A stretch of 64,000 bases of DNA from Morinoia aosen (GCA_030386875.1 CM059560.1:32234183-32298182), one strand, 5' to 3'; counted from the first letter of the stretch, positions 1 to 13,136 are shown. Numbers and translations: made by a program. Notes: generated by a model not told the origin, from the sequence alone.

Positions 1-130
1 CCTAAAAACAGGACAGCAGTGAAAAAAAAGTGGTCCTTAACATTACAAAAAATATTTTATTTCAACAAAAAGAAGGCCTACCTAACTCTCAGCTCGGGCC
101 CTCACACATCTTCCCCCTGGGAAGTGTTTT
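1..130 (-). repeat. Family A SINE-like repeat, copy A1 (cut by window edge)
   Basis: Matches the part of family A that runs from the 'aggacagcagtgaa' block through the 'agctcgggccctcaca' and 'ccctggga' blocks. The rest lies outside the window. Family A is given minus orientation because its simple-sequence tail lies at the low-coordinate end of complete copies. Confidence 0.7.
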
Positions 131-1765
131 TATAGTGTTATCGCGTTCGGCAACTGCATTTTATCTTAGGAAGATATCTTAATAAATTCAATAAAAATTA
201 CAAAAATGTGAGGACTTTGAAGTCAAGATTATGTGTAAAGTCAAATTTAAAAATGCGATCATGCAAATCCATTCTAAAAAAAATTAGGTTCGAACCCCAC
301 ACCAGAAAGATTTCTCATTCACTACGTCCGATACGTGTTCTTCCTCTACTTCGTTCAGAGTAATGTCGATATGATGCAATTTTTTCCACCCACCATTCTG
401 AACAAAAAACTGCATTGGAGAAATGACGTTTTAATACCTGCAGTTCATCTGACATGGAATAAAAAGCTCCCACATTTTCAGGTTTATGCTGCGGAACAAG
501 CTCTCTCAGAGTGTAAAAAACAATCGAAGAGTGAAAAAATTCAAGGCGAGCATGTCACCATTTTCGATCAGTGTCATTGGGAATTATATACTGTCGTGCA
601 AAGTAGTATGGAAATTCTTGCGTCGTTATCTAACATTGCCCAACCGTCGTATTGAACGATTGCCCATAAGCTCAAAATTGCTCACTGCTACTTTTAGGTC
701 AATACGCTTTCCAATATATGAGAAGTTTAACGTTCGCTGTTAGAGTTAACTAATATTCCCCCTATAAGCAGGCGTTTCCCTCAATGATATTGTCGATACT
801 GCATTTATAAATCGTATTTTTCGATGACCCTACTGTGTAAACTCTCTACAGTTTATGATGTTATTGAAAACATGAATAAAGCTCATCGTAAAACCATACA
901 TATTTCAGAATTTCAATGTTGATTTCCGCTATTTTATTATTTCAGTTTGTTCTTGAGCATAATGTCTACTCAAGATGTCAGAACTTAAGATGAAAATTTT
1001 CACCATAAAAAATACAGTATCAAAAGAATTCCAGCACTTCAGGAGCGGGAACACTGTCGTTTGGAATAATTTAACTTCAAATTGTCCTCGAGTCGCTAAC
1101 TGTGGGCACCACGTGATACCCATACATCTATTTTCCATCTCCGTCAAGATATAATAAATAAAAAATAAATAAATCATTTCCGTCTCACCGAAAGCATGTC
1201 TTTTCTTCCAACCTGAAACGCGATATTGTAGAAGTCGAATCTGATGCAAAAATAAAATCTATTTTATGGCTTAGTACCAAGTACTACATCCAACACATTT
1301 CTAATTATGTAACTTTTAGAAATGAACTCTCATACATATTCCCGGATCTTTCTTTATCCTTGTATCCATTTATTTATACCTGAAAAATAGTCGCTAAATT
1401 GATGTCAAATATGTTTATTTTAAACTACAAGTGGACTTTCTGACGCTATTTGTATACTTCAAACGTCAATCAGTCAAGTGTTTTCATTTATTCTCTAGGA
1501 CCAATCTTTTTTAATGACGAGTAAATGAGATGGCCATGACATTCTATGCACTGTGACTTCAAAGTAATTTTTTCGATGTTTGCACTTTTTATCTTACCCG
1601 CATTTTAAAAACTTGTTCATTTTTAGCTTCTTAATTCAGAATTTTTTTCATGTATGCAGTAATATAGTCGACAATTCGAGGTAGTACAATGAGGCCTTTA
1701 ATTTATTTGCAAAATGTTTCAAAATTCTGACTATTACACTCATCAAACGCTGCACAATCAGCAAA
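131..1765. other. No gene recognised
   Basis: AT-rich sequence with only short chance reading frames. A tRNA B-box-like string at 288-297 has no A box at a suitable distance. Confidence 0.6.
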
Positions 1766-1770
1766 TAAAT

Positions 1771-2352
1771 CGGATGTCTAAAAAAAATGTATTCACACTT
1801 CAACTGTCTCTAACATACTGCTTTTCATGAATTGCAGGTGTGTTTAGCTCATCACATCCTGACAGGAAATCAATTTAGTTTGGAAGAGAGGAATTTTGCC
1901 CTGAAATCATATTGAAAAACCCGAAAATGCAATTGAAGTGCATAAATAATTCTGAACTGAATTCGCAAAACTGCCACAAACGCGCCGGACCATTGCTCGC
2001 ATCAGAGACAAATTTGAAGCAGATGCAACCTCACGCCAATAGACTTCTTGTGGGGATTTCTCGAAGACAAAGTTTATCGCACCAAACAGACAACAATTGA
2101 TGCATTGAAATTGGAAATTGAAAGACAATGTTGCCATACTCCGAATGACCTGTTTCGTGACGTTTGCAAATTTCTTAGTGCGCATTATCAGAGTTGTCTG
2201 GACAAACATGGCCATCAATTTGAAGATTTGCAAGAATGAATATTCAATTACGTTTGTCTTCTGTATTCAAAACTATTGTATTTCACTCTATATTCATAAG
2301 TAATGTTTTATCGTCATTCGAAGTGTGAATACATTTTTTTTAGACACCCTGC
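1771..2352 (+). mobile_element. Internally deleted mariner-like element
   Basis: Imperfect terminal inverted repeats bound the block. The left end reads 'gatgtctaaaaaaaatgta' then 'ttcacacttc'; the right end, reversed, begins 'cagggtgtctaaaaaaaa' followed by the same 'tgtattcacacttc'. Only ~580 bp lies between the ends, against about 1.3 kb for a full mariner, so most of the transposase is gone. No clean TA duplication is visible. Confidence 0.75.
2035..2239 (+). pseudogene. Mariner-type transposase, C-terminal remnant
   Basis: The reading frame around 2046-2239 gives 'DFLWGFLEDKVYR' followed by a helical segment ending 'HGHQFEDLQE'. This is the typical end of mariner/IS630-type DDE transposases: the [D/N]FFLWG block just after the third catalytic Asp, then the C-terminal helix. 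The N-terminal DNA-binding and first catalytic regions are absent. It ends at a natural stop ~70 bp before the right inverted repeat, as expected. Non-functional remnant. Confidence 0.8.
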
Positions 2353-2355
2353 ATT

Positions 2356-2616
2356 TTACAAATCAGAAATAACCTAGGTATTCAGTAAATTAAGTTAGTA
2401 CATCAACTCAAAATACCAAAAGAGATTCACTGCTTCTTTTGCTTGCGTTGTATATTCGTGTTTCCAAAACATAAATAAATGAAGATATAAATGAAAAATT
2501 TGATAGAAATAAATGTAATCTAAACTTGAATTTCCATCCATCTACCTCACCTACTCTCATGCATATTCTTTTGTATTCACACTGCATATTACCCAAGCGT
2601 AAATTACTGTTTAAGA
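2356..2616. other. No gene recognised
   Basis: Between the mariner remnant and the left arm of an inverted repeat; nothing identifiable. Confidence 0.5.
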
Positions 2617-2830
2617 CGTGCGTGTAATATAGTGCTTTTTATAAATCAAGTAAGCCGACACTGTTTTGTTGCTCCAAAAATAAGAAAATATGCCAATATA
2701 ACTTGGGTGCTTTATTTTTATATATCATGCGGTAAGAGTGTGCACTTGGACTACTGCACGCTATATTACTGGGAGCAACTTATTGAAAGTAAATTTTCTG
2801 TTTCACAAGAACTAATATTTACTTTCATTC
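2617..2830 (+). repeat. Family D repeat, left arm of a large inverted pair
   Basis: About 200 bp that match 3855-4070 in reverse complement. Shared blocks include 'atcaagtaagccgacact', 'gactactgcacgctat', 'gagcaactta' and 'tctgtttcacaaga'. Both copies can be read as similar peptides (for example 'DYCTL..QEQL' and 'SVSQE'), so the repeat may derive from a coding element, but no family was recognised. Confidence 0.75.
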
Positions 2831-3009
2831 ACCATATGTACTCTCAACAATATCGCCCATTACGGTGCAATGCTAAAACGTTTACTGCGTTTCCGCGGTT
2901 GTAAATGGTTGATTTGGTTAGGTTGTAGCCAGCAAACATTTTTTTATTCCTAACAAATATGAAAAATATAAGTGCACGAGACATTTCACCAGGTTTGCTA
3001 ACAGTTATT

Positions 3010-3325
3010 ATTATTATATAAGAAAGTTTTAGCCTCCCTTAACCACGACAAAGATGTTCCAAGAGAGGAAAGAGGAAGGCACCATTTAGTATGGAGTTCA
3101 GGGAACGCGGAATCTATGCACGAGGTGCACAGAAACAGTAAGCTAGGAAAGAAGTTCATGAAACAAGGAAAAAGTTGAAGAAGAAAGTAGTAGGTGCTGA
3201 AAAATAGGACAGCAGTGAACCGAAAAAAGATGGTCCGTAACAAAACAAAAACCTATTTTATTACAACAAAAAAGAAGCCTACCTAACCTTTAGCTCAGGC
3301 CCTCACATAGTCTCCCTGGGAGCGC
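3010..3325 (-). repeat. Family A SINE-like repeat, copy A2
   Basis: Contains the 'ttttagcctccct', 'gaggaaggcaccatttagta', 'gtaggtgctgaaaa', 'ggacagcagtgaaccgaaaa' and 'ccctggga' blocks. Its low-coordinate end is an (ATT)n run rather than the (GATTAG)n run of other copies. It lies between the two arms of the family D inverted repeat. Confidence 0.85.
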
Positions 3326-3854
3326 CAAGGTTTGCTAACAGTTTTCTTAAAGGGGTCGTAAAACAGATGAAATGCCATTCATTTATACCGGTTGGCGAAT
3401 GAGCAATTTACCGACTGGTACACACATGGCCGAGGAGAGCGTTAGAGCTCTAACATCAATATGAAGATTATGTCGTTCGAAGTATTTCTGTATCATCGGT
3501 TAAACATTTTCCATTTTGTTCATCAGTCGAGTGTTTCACGTCTTCTCATATTTTCTTCTAGCCTGAAGCAAATTAAAAACGGATGTTTTCACTGTTTTTC
3601 TCCTATTTGATTCAGCCTCTGTCATAAACAGCCCATTTGCGGTATTTCCCCCAGTTGTACTGTCCGTATGTGAGGACACAAAATAAGAAACTAAAAATTC
3701 CATGAATTCTGAATTTGTACCAGCATTTTGAAGAATAGATATGAGATTTTATATTTATTATCGGAAAATCATCGAAATCGGTTTTATATTAGTATGATAT
3801 ATTTAGATTAGTCATGCTGTGAGCATGTCTACTCCGATTAGTGCATGCTAGATA
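3326..3854. other. No gene recognised
   Basis: Spacer inside the family D inverted pair, AT-rich, nothing identified. Confidence 0.5.
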
Positions 3855-4070
3855 CCTAGTAAAAATAAATATTGACTCTTGTGAAACAGAAAGTTTACTT
3901 TCAGTAAGTTGCTCCTGGTAACATAGCGTGCAGTAGTCGAAGTTCACACGCTTACCACATAATGCATAGAAATAAAGCACACAAATTATACCATCATTTA
4001 TTTTTTATTTTTGAGGCAACAAAAGTGTCGGCTTACTTGATTTGAGGAGCAAACATTCAAGTTCTACACG
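3855..4070 (-). repeat. Family D repeat, right arm of inverted pair
   Basis: Reverse complement of 2617-2830 with scattered substitutions, roughly 80% identical by eye. The translation 'LCGKRVNFDYCTL' on the minus strand parallels 'SCGKSVHLDYCTL' on the plus strand of the left arm. Confidence 0.75.
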
Positions 4071-6030
4071 CGCATTATTAATTTCCCCTCATCACACTCT
4101 CAACACCGTTGGTCATTATTGGGCAACTGTGAAGGCTCAAGCATCACAGTGGAGGTTATGTCATTCCCAGAGATTCGGTTCAATGCCTCAACGTTTTCCT
4201 TTTGTTTGCCAAAAAACTGTTCGTTTGTCTTTTTCAATATTGCTAACTTATTCAATATTTGCTAACTTTTAATAAACTAAGAGAGTCCATTTTTATCGCT
4301 TTGTTCTCAATTAATTCAAATAGTCTCTTACATTAGAATGTTTATTGTGATATCGCAGTATTTCGACCAATTATATAGAACTTCAATGCTATAAAATTTT
4401 AAAAACCCTATGTATTGACTTTTTGTACCAAATTTTTCGACAAGCACGTTTTTTTCTCCTTCCACAATTCAAATTATCATTTGGAAATAATGACCTAACT
4501 GCAGTACAACAAGCGATGAACTTCTCATAATTATCGGTGACTTAGAGTTTCCTAGCAAAAATATTTTACGAGTGTGAAAAAATAGCACGGAAAAGTACAA
4601 TTATTTTTATAAAATCTGCGTTAATTGTCATAAGTACGAGCTATTTAGTCCTATGTCACAACTAATTGTGCCTATATTTTTCGCTGATGAATTATTTTGT
4701 TTCAATTCACGTATCATTTTAGATATCATGACCGTGATAGAGGCTACGAATATATGTTCCAGCTTTATTCCCTGGAGCAAGCGTAACAAAGTTTTCCAGA
4801 ATACGGTACATCACAGTATAGTGTATCAGACATACGTGTCTCAGTAGGCTTGTACGAGAGCGTAAGCTGCGAAACCAAGATGTCATTGCATTAATTATGA
4901 CAAGAATGCTAGCAACCCCTTATAGTTAAAAAGATCATAAGTAAAATTTTTCTTCAGCTGGTTGGGCAATCGGAAGAACATTTAATTGGAAAATAGGATA
5001 AAAACGCATGTGATCAAATTCTATCAAAAGACATCTGGCAGAAATGGTATGGGGTGACTTGTGCGAATCAACTAGAAAATAACTTGCGTAAAAGCCAATG
5101 CAGAAACATATTCCACACACTATGCACAGCTCCGTAGGCGTAATTTTCTAATATCTTAATTTTAAACACAACAATGCAAAAATATGTAAAGAAAAGTTCA
5201 AGAGAACATAACTTACTGGACAGTAAGGTTTGGACCCTGCAGCACCCGATGTCCTCCCTGGAGGACATTAGAGACTTAGAACCTAGTGTATCTTCCGAAA
5301 TAGCATCGTTGGATGGTAATGTTCTGCGATCAATCATATCATTGAATGAGTTTATTATTACCATTATATCCCCGAATAGTGAGTTAATTTAGAGTTACAG
5401 GGTGATGCGCATGATGGAAAATTCAATTTTCACCGACTGAGCGGTATAAAATACATCTTAAATAACTGAGGCGAGAAATTGCCGCCAATTCATTCCCTTG
5501 AGTAGAGAACTACGTAGCCAGATTTTAGCAGTGCGTAGGTCTATCGCTATCATTTCGGAAGCGAGGATCTTCCTAGTACAGATAACTGTGGCCTCGGTAT
5601 CTTCAGAGTTTTTATAATGGGTTTTTCCCAGCCACGGGAAAATACACAAGAGAACCTCGTATAATTAAATAATTCGTCAGCAAGAATAAGTATTTAAAAT
5701 GACCAGACGTACATTTGAGCTTTTATCCCTTTATTGTGCGTATAGAATTTGATGACTATCAGAATAGTTTTCTAATAAAACCACTCTGAGCAAGGTTTCC
5801 TGATTATATTTCGAAGTATATATGTTGTTAGCCTCAACAATATTCTAACCCCAGCAGCACATCCTACGGCCCACGGTATCCATGGACGCATGAATGATGA
5901 TGGAAAACGAATTTGCAGTAATGATAAAATTGGAGCATAAATCACTAATTGGTTCATTAAAGCAACGGTCATTATAATTGAGCTCATCAGCTGCGAGTAT
6001 CCATAACCGGCTGTATCAAGCAACCTTTGA
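4071..6030. other. No gene recognised
   Basis: AT-rich; short frames only, none with recognisable domains. Confidence 0.5.
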
Positions 6031-6033
6031 TAC

Positions 6034-6508
6034 GAGGCAGAACGCATCACACGGGAGGCAGAACACATCACACGGCAGGCAGAACACATCACACGGTAGG
6101 CAGAGCGCATCACACGGCAGGCAGAGCACATCACACGGCAGGCAGAGCACATCACACGGCAGGCAGGACACATCACACGGCAGGCAGAACGCATCACACG
6201 GCAGGCAGAACGCATCACACGGGAGGCAGAACGCATCACACGGCAGGCAGAACGCATCACACGGCAGGCAGAACACATCACACGGCAGGCAGAGCACATC
6301 ACACGGCAGGCAGAACACATCACACGGAAGGCAGAGCACATCACACGGAAGGCAGAGCACATCACACGGCAGGCAGAACACATCACACGGCAAGCAGAAC
6401 ACATCACACGGCAGGCAGAGCACATCACACGGCAGGCAGAACACATCACACGACAGGCAGAACACATCACACGGCAGGCAGAACACATCACACGGCAGGC
6501 AGAACACA
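6034..6508. repeat. 21-bp minisatellite, about 22-23 copies
   Basis: Tandem unit 'ggcaggcagaacacatcaca' plus one base. Because 21 is a multiple of 3 and the unit lacks stops in most frames, open frames exist on both strands (plus-strand NTSHGRQ heptads, minus-strand MCSACRV heptads). Substitutions between units mostly change amino acids (aac/agc/gac, aca/gca), which argues against coding. Confidence 0.95.
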
Positions 6509-6509
6509 A

Positions 6510-8430
6510 TTTACACAGTTCACTGCACTAAACAGGCAGGAGCGGACTGCAGTTTCCCTTGTGGCCACGACGCACCGCCCGAGATCGAATCATAGGACAC
6601 GAATGCTGAGCTTTTAATTATTGTGGAACACAACAATTATACGAAGCTTATTCTGTAATTTGAAACCCAAATTCGTATATTAATTCACCCGATCCGCGTT
6701 TGCTGAACGGGTATTTGAAATTCAAGTTAGAATATGAATTCGAATTAAATGGTGGGCGCGAAAACAAGTTATGATTCTAGCTGTGCAGTAGTTTGAATAG
6801 AGATTTCAATTTTGCCTTTTCAGTGTTTACACGGCTCTTTATGTGGATTCTCACTGAAGTGAACGTACCTTGTAAATGTTCGTTGGAACATTTTGATGCA
6901 CTCATTTTTGTTAACATCCGATGAAAAAATTTTAGTTTATCTTCTCAACTATGGGCCAACAAATGAGAATAATGAATACTGTTGAAATGCATAATTCATC
7001 TCTCATTCTCTCGCTCTCTCTCTCTTTGACGACAGTAAATATTCAGTAAGATGCGAATAAGAATGGCATAAATTGAATAAAAACTATTTACACTAGGTAA
7101 ATTTTAAAAAGTGGAAATAGCACAAAGCCGGAAATATGTGAATAAAATATCTATTACCACATCGCTGAGGATAGAGTGAAGGATAGAATTACATCAAATT
7201 AGGGTAAATCGGTTAGCAATTCCGAATAAAAAATTTCCGATGTAATTCAGTAAATGAATACCAATGTATCGAAGGAGGCACTGAGTACGAGAAGACATCA
7301 AAAGCCGGCGTATCCAAGCCTCCTTATGATAGTTCCGTCGGACGGCGGGCAATGTGCACCAAGACATGAGGCGACTATAGATGCCTGGGTGCGAGGTTCC
7401 ACAACACGGCACCAAGTAAGAAAAGACGGAAGATTGCCTGGTGCACTGCATGAACAATCGTTGACATATTCACTGTAACCGAACCCTCTATAAAATGAGT
7501 GTTACTAAGAGCATTTATTTTCACTGATAGAGTACTCTGGATTACAATATATCAGTTGATTTTCATAGAACGTATTAAAATGGACTTGGAAATCGATTAT
7601 TCAACAATGTTCAGTGTTTAGCTCGTTTTTGCACTGCTGTTTTAAAAAGGAACTGGAGAATTTAGCGGGTAATTTGTAATAGCTAAAAAGAAATACACCA
7701 ATCATGCTATGCTTCCTATTTAACTAAACGGGAAGAAAAAATGAACTAAATACACCCAAAATATGCCCGTCTTTTACTTCAAACTCATGCCATGAAATTA
7801 TCTAAAAAGTAGAATACAAGTGCGTTTGTTAAGCTTAGAAAAGCTAATCGTGTGCGGCATGTTTTTTTGTCGCTACTTCGTTTAGTCAAAGCATGTTTGA
7901 AGAAAGACAGGGCCAAGTATATGGTAACGTACTGTCGTGCTAATCACGTTTTAATTCCAGTTCCAAATCGCATTGTCACTAGAATTTATTATAACTACAC
8001 GGACCTGCGGGAAAAGTGTAGGGACTTCGTTTTCAAATTTCGTCATCAATTAACAAAGTGATGCTGACTATAATGTTTACTAAACAATTTTTTCAGTACT
8101 AAAAATCAATAAAGAAGTAAAAAAACAAAAATTAAAGGAACTTGTTTCTTTCCTGCGATAAGCGGTCAAATTTGAAAGCACATGCCCTAATTTGAACATA
8201 CAGAGTCCAACAAGCCATTAAAATACACGACGGGTTCCACGACGGGTTCCATGGCACTCGAGTGTTCCACTCCCGAGACAAAATGTCTTTAGTTCAATGA
8301 TTCTCGCTCGAGTAATCCTATTTCCTTATATTAATTGAATTTTTTGTTATTAACACTTATAAACAAAGCCCCAGTGGCTTCAGCCCATTGTATTCCCATT
8401 ATACACGCATTTCAAGAAACAGAACTGGAT
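6510..8430. other. No gene recognised
   Basis: Contains a short CT run near 7004-7025 and a GC-richer patch at about 7270-7450. No gene or known element identified. Confidence 0.5.
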
Positions 8431-8799
8431 AAAGAAAGAAAGAAAAAACTTTATTTCCAATAGAGATTGTACAATATTACAATCATTGGTTTTTAAATAT
8501 CTTAAAGTTAATACACTTAGATGATACACACACATGAGTGTTGTAATACCCATGTCACTAGTCGAAAAGAAATGATTGAGGGCAATGTACTCCTAATCTT
8601 GTTTAATCTACATTTGATAATACATGTAATGATAATTATAAGAGATAACACAATTTCTTGGACGATGCATTTTCATTGTGGGGTGAGAACACTTTTGACA
8701 GTTTACATGTACATGACATAAAACTTCGTAATTATTGATGCCAGGAAATAATACATGAATCGCTTGTTTCGGCCAATGTTCAAAAGTGTCATTTTAAGG

Positions 8800-8960
8800 A
8801 AGCATGAAAAAAAAATATATATAAATACATATCCATATACATATATATATACGTACATATACATACATATATATACGTACACACATATATATATATATTA
8901 TACACACACACAAACACATATATATAAATATATATACATATATGCACACATAAGCATGAG
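8800..8960. repeat. TA/CA-rich microsatellite
   Basis: Alternating purine-pyrimidine (ATATAC, ACACAC, TATATA) tract inside B1. Confidence 0.9.
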
Positions 8961-9184
8961 GACCAAGAAGATTATAAGTTTTGTATTTCTAATTCAACAA
9001 TTTTACAATAACGGTCGTTAGTTAATAAGCATTTTATTTAAATATAACTGCATGATCGCACAACAAAAGTATAGTTTATACATTAATGCTTTACAATAAT
9101 AAAGAGATGACGAGTTAGGTAATGTTACAAGTTGAGAGCGAACAGAAAAAAAACATTATCTCTATTAAAATGCTAGTTGTCAGT

Positions 9185-9410
9185 CAAGTACAAACATATG
9201 TGCACACATACATGTAAATATATACACATACACATGCACACACATACCCACGCACATACTTACACCAAACTCGTAAGCATACACAAACGCATTACGATTC
9301 ATCGAGGCAATTACAATACATACGTATTCTATAAAGTGTCATACGCATAGCGTGCACACGTGCACATATACACCGTACACATATACACAAGTAAGCACGT
9401 GCGCAAATAT
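9185..9410. repeat. CA-rich cryptic microsatellite
   Basis: Degenerate CA/TA/CG alternation ('cacacatacat', 'tgcacacgtgcacata'). Confidence 0.8.
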
Positions 9411-9559
9411 CAGCGTAATCTAATGAGTATAAACCAGCATTCCAATCGGGGGAAACGGAAAAAATATCTTTAAATATGGCATGAATTTTATAAAATTTAC
9501 GTACTGAGATTAGTGGCACAAAACAGTCTACCTAAGTCAGAAACATGAAAACGATTGTG

Positions 9560-10720
9560 GGACGTGAATGAGAAAGAAAACATTAATGTCCTATAAGGGT
9601 TTCATATTTGAAAAAAAATCACATTATCTTCGAATAAAACTGCACTACGTGAGTAAAGGTGCGAACAGATAATGTTATCCTTCAAATTCACACACCTTGT
9701 ACATCTACGTTGATTCAACATTACCTCACGTCCTAATATATCTGTGATATCTTCGTACCACGGTTCATGAAGATTGAAATACTACTACTTAATTTATGGA
9801 AATTAGCGCTCCCTGGGCTAAGACGTTCCGTCCTTAGCTGAAAGTTAGCTAGGCCTTCCTTTTGTCGACACAGCTACTTGAAGTTGAAAGAATTTTCTCT
9901 TAGTGGCGCGTTAAAATAGCAGAAGATTCTGGTTGTGTGTTCCCAATCCAGCATTTAACTTTGAGTAATATATATTGGTTTAGTTTAGCGTCGTTGGAAA
10001 TTAGCCCATTCAGGTTTCTCGTAGATGTAAAATTCTGGAAATGACATTCTCACTCTGGGGTCAATAGCTGTGATTAAATTGTGTAGAAAATGCTGAATAA
10101 TAATTTGTTAAATATTATAAATACATATTGATGATGCACAGTTAGTATTGACTAGGATGGCAGTGAGAGGTCCTATGGCAACTTTGCTTAGACGAATTAT
10201 TAATCAATTTCTATTTTTAATGAAATCATATTACGCATTCTTCCTCTCGTCACATATTTTTGCATTGATGTGTGCTCAAATATTTCCTGAGGTTTTAAAA
10301 ATAATGCTGCACTATGAAAAACAAACAACCTGGACATCAGTTTACAATCAGGCCGGATAATATACGAGTGTAATGTCGTAATGTCGCTACTGACATTTTC
10401 ATTAATCTCATTGAGGTAAACGCTTATCAGCGAAATTATACTTTATATTTAGTTTTGTATCAAAATTCGATACGTGTTATTCGTTATTGTGCCAAGTATT
10501 ATGACCACACAGAGGCCGAAGGCACCAAAGCGCATCACGCACCCATGCGCCTAAAGAACTAAGATAAAGCAACCATAAGTCGGATTTTTCGTGCTGCTAT
10601 CAGCCGTGGGGATTTATCACAGACCAGACGAAAATTTTTCGACTGTGATTGCGTTTTTATCTCACGAGACTCGCGCTTTTTGTGAAGATCTTTCGGCTAA
10701 CCCACAGAAGTTGGGCGCAT
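9560..10720. other. No gene recognised
   Basis: AT-rich; no domain seen in short frames. Confidence 0.5.
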
Positions 10721-10780
10721 TATATATAAGAGAGCGGCAGTGGCAGAAGCTGTACCATCCAGGCTTTTGTTGCGGTGAGT
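10721..10780 (+). promoter_or_regulatory. Possible distal TATA promoter and leader-exon donor
   Basis: 'tatatataag' at 10721-10730 is followed ~45 bp downstream by a strong splice-donor match (tgcg|gtgagt at 10774/10775). A good acceptor at 13169-13170 (gtgttgccag) lies just before the NPC2-like start codon, so a non-coding first exon is conceivable. This is inference from motifs only. Confidence 0.25.
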
Positions 10781-13129
10781 TTACTGAACATAAGGCCCAA
10801 ATAATCTTCTTTGCTCGGCTTTAAATATGGATGCTCAGCCAGGTGTTTGCTCGTGGTAACATCAAACATACGCCTCCGCCTTAGCAAGTTGCGGATAAAA
10901 ACAGGGTTGTTTTTAAGAGCTAAAGAGCAGAAGGTAGGATTTACTATAGTAGGAAAGAATAAAAAATATTCCTAGCTGAGTGCTGCTTTTGATTTCACCG
11001 TCAAACGAAAGAATTTCGGCTGACGGGTAATGCTTTGCTACTCACTAAGTGCTAGCTTGTGCATGTGTTGTCTCCTATACAATACAAACTGCGTAGAATA
11101 CGACTGTACTTTTGGAATATTTAAAGAAAAAAGAAATGCATGGTGATGGTAATGAAGATTTGTAATGATTTTTGTGCGCATTAATCCAGTTGTGTTTCAT
11201 TAATTTAAACTAACAAATGCAAATTACATCCCTATAGCAAAATTGTTGTAAGAAGATCAAATCTTCTCTAGGTATTGTATTTCTCGATGAGGAAATGAAT
11301 TAGTTAAGCATCATACTAGGATGCTTTTAGATCAATCTTGCTAGATCCATTTTGAAATACAGACACATATTCTCATTCTTCTTTCTTTGTAGGATAAACA
11401 ATATGACCAAACTTCAGTGCCAGAGTTCGATACGTCGAAGTCCCGACTTGTGAATGCAGTTTCTATACGAGGTAGCAACAGAGAAGTTCATTTGCAGCCA
11501 CCAAGGGATGCAAGAGATATGATTTATTCGTCTGTGCTGAAATTGAACTATTTAAGCGCTGGATGCGATATGGTCTTACTCCAAACAGAATTCGAACTCA
11601 ATTAAGACTGAAGAACTGTTCTTAAATGCTGCAAATAGATTAAGTGTCATCTGAAAGTGAAATGCGCTGAGGGGCTTTATACAGAGGAAGTATTTAGGGT
11701 TAGAGTGTTACTAATTACTTATTTTTAATGCTCTTCAAAAAGGCAGGCTTGTGTCACGGACAGAAATGCAAGGGAGATTCCTAATAATATTTCGTTTAAC
11801 ACGATGATAACTACTCAGGCATGAACATGATTTTCTGGAATAAGATGAGGAAGATTTTTTCAGTTGATATGTCAGCAACTGACACTACAACATGTTCAAA
11901 TGCCACTCATGTTTTTCCTTAACTATAAAATGACTAAAATTTTTATTCATAAATGATGATATTTACCGCTGATTTTGAAAGATAATTTCAATGGATGGCG
12001 TGAATTTATGCAGCATAATATCAGTATTTTTGTTCACATTATTTAATCGCATCATTTAAAATACACACTAAAACGTAATTTTAAAATACATGACTTCAAT
12101 TTTACAGAGTAAAACTATTCTGTTTCCAAGCAACATATCCATGTTTTTCCCAGTTGTATTTTTACCATTTAATAGCCATGATTTTTTTGGTCATAATCAC
12201 GATTTTTATGAAGGAATATCGCCGATGTATTTAAAGTAACGAAACCATTTTTCAAAGTTAAGAACATCGTAGGAAAAGAACCAACACACCCAACAATAAA
12301 GAGCAATCCGTCGCAGAGTGACATAGTTCTTACATCGCAATTCTTATTTTTGAGAAACCTCCATCAAAATTTCAATTTAATTTTTTTTTGTCAATTCGTT
12401 GACTAATTTGAGGCAACATTCAAAGACATCAAATCGTTTCAGTGTGCCTAGCATTTTTCATCCTGATTTACGAGCAAATTTGGTGGAAACATTGCTAATG
12501 CTCTATCATCTTTCAGCAACCTTCAATTCTTTACACCGCATTTTAGTTTCTAGAGCAATACTGGAGCTGTACGGTTTTAAAAATGCAGATTGTCTTCTAA
12601 GGCAAAGTTCTTAGTTATCAGTCCTTGCAGTTTACATTGTCATTCATTATTTGAAGGAATAGAGGAAATGCTGAAAACATTCCTTAGTATTAGCATTAGG
12701 CTTTACTCGTAGTTCCCTATGTATTATCTTAGAATACATCAAATAAAGTCCCGTATTAGTCCTAGACTTCAATGTGTATTTTATGGTGTAATTTATTTCA
12801 ATACACGTGAAAATATATTCAGTTTTGATCTCAGTAGAAAACTAGCACTCATTGTATGCCCGGACATCCCGCGCTGCACAAGTTCAATAGCTATCAACTT
12901 GTTAGTTACTTTGCTTTTAAAGTCCGGGAAAAAACAGCATCGTTTAGGTGTTCTAGTGCCTGCAATGTTCAAAACTTTTTGTGAACTTCTGATAACGGTA
13001 ACAATCAAAATAAAAAATAGCGTTCTAGCATCAAATCCGAACTTTAGCTTGAACTTCATAATGATTCTGCCCATTAGCACTAACATCACAGTTCAAGTTT
13101 TATCTGCTACGTAAAAATATATTTCAAGA
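10781..13129. other. No gene recognised
   Basis: Sequence upstream of the NPC2-like coding exons; an unsupported 131-codon frame at 12719-13114 has no recognisable features. Confidence 0.5.
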
Positions 13130-13136
13130 TATAAAG
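13130..13136 (+). promoter_or_regulatory. Possible proximal TATA box of the NPC2-like gene
   Basis: 'tataaag' lies 67 bp upstream of the ATG. With the usual ~30 bp spacing, transcription would start near 13160, leaving a ~37-nt leader. This competes with the distal-promoter model. Confidence 0.35.

Larger units (their letters stand above)
8432..9558. repeat. Family B interspersed repeat, copy B1
   Basis: The left part (8432-8680) matches 40200-40520: an 'aaactttatttccaata' start, 'acacacatgagt', 'tgtcactagtcgaaa' and 'aatgattgagggca'. The right end shares 'gtggcacaaaacagtcta' and 'gtcagaaacatgaaaacg' with 40775-40820. The middle is expanded by microsatellites. The 'aactttatttccaa' start could be the reversed polyadenylated end of a retroposon. 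Confidence 0.75.

Noticed and set aside
288..297. tRNA-type B box (ggttcgaacc)
   Set aside because: No A box, acceptor stem or anticodon arm can be placed around it.
12719..13114. 131-codon frame upstream of the NPC2-like gene
   Set aside because: No recognisable domain, overlapped by an equally long antisense frame, and AT-rich codon use like the flanks.
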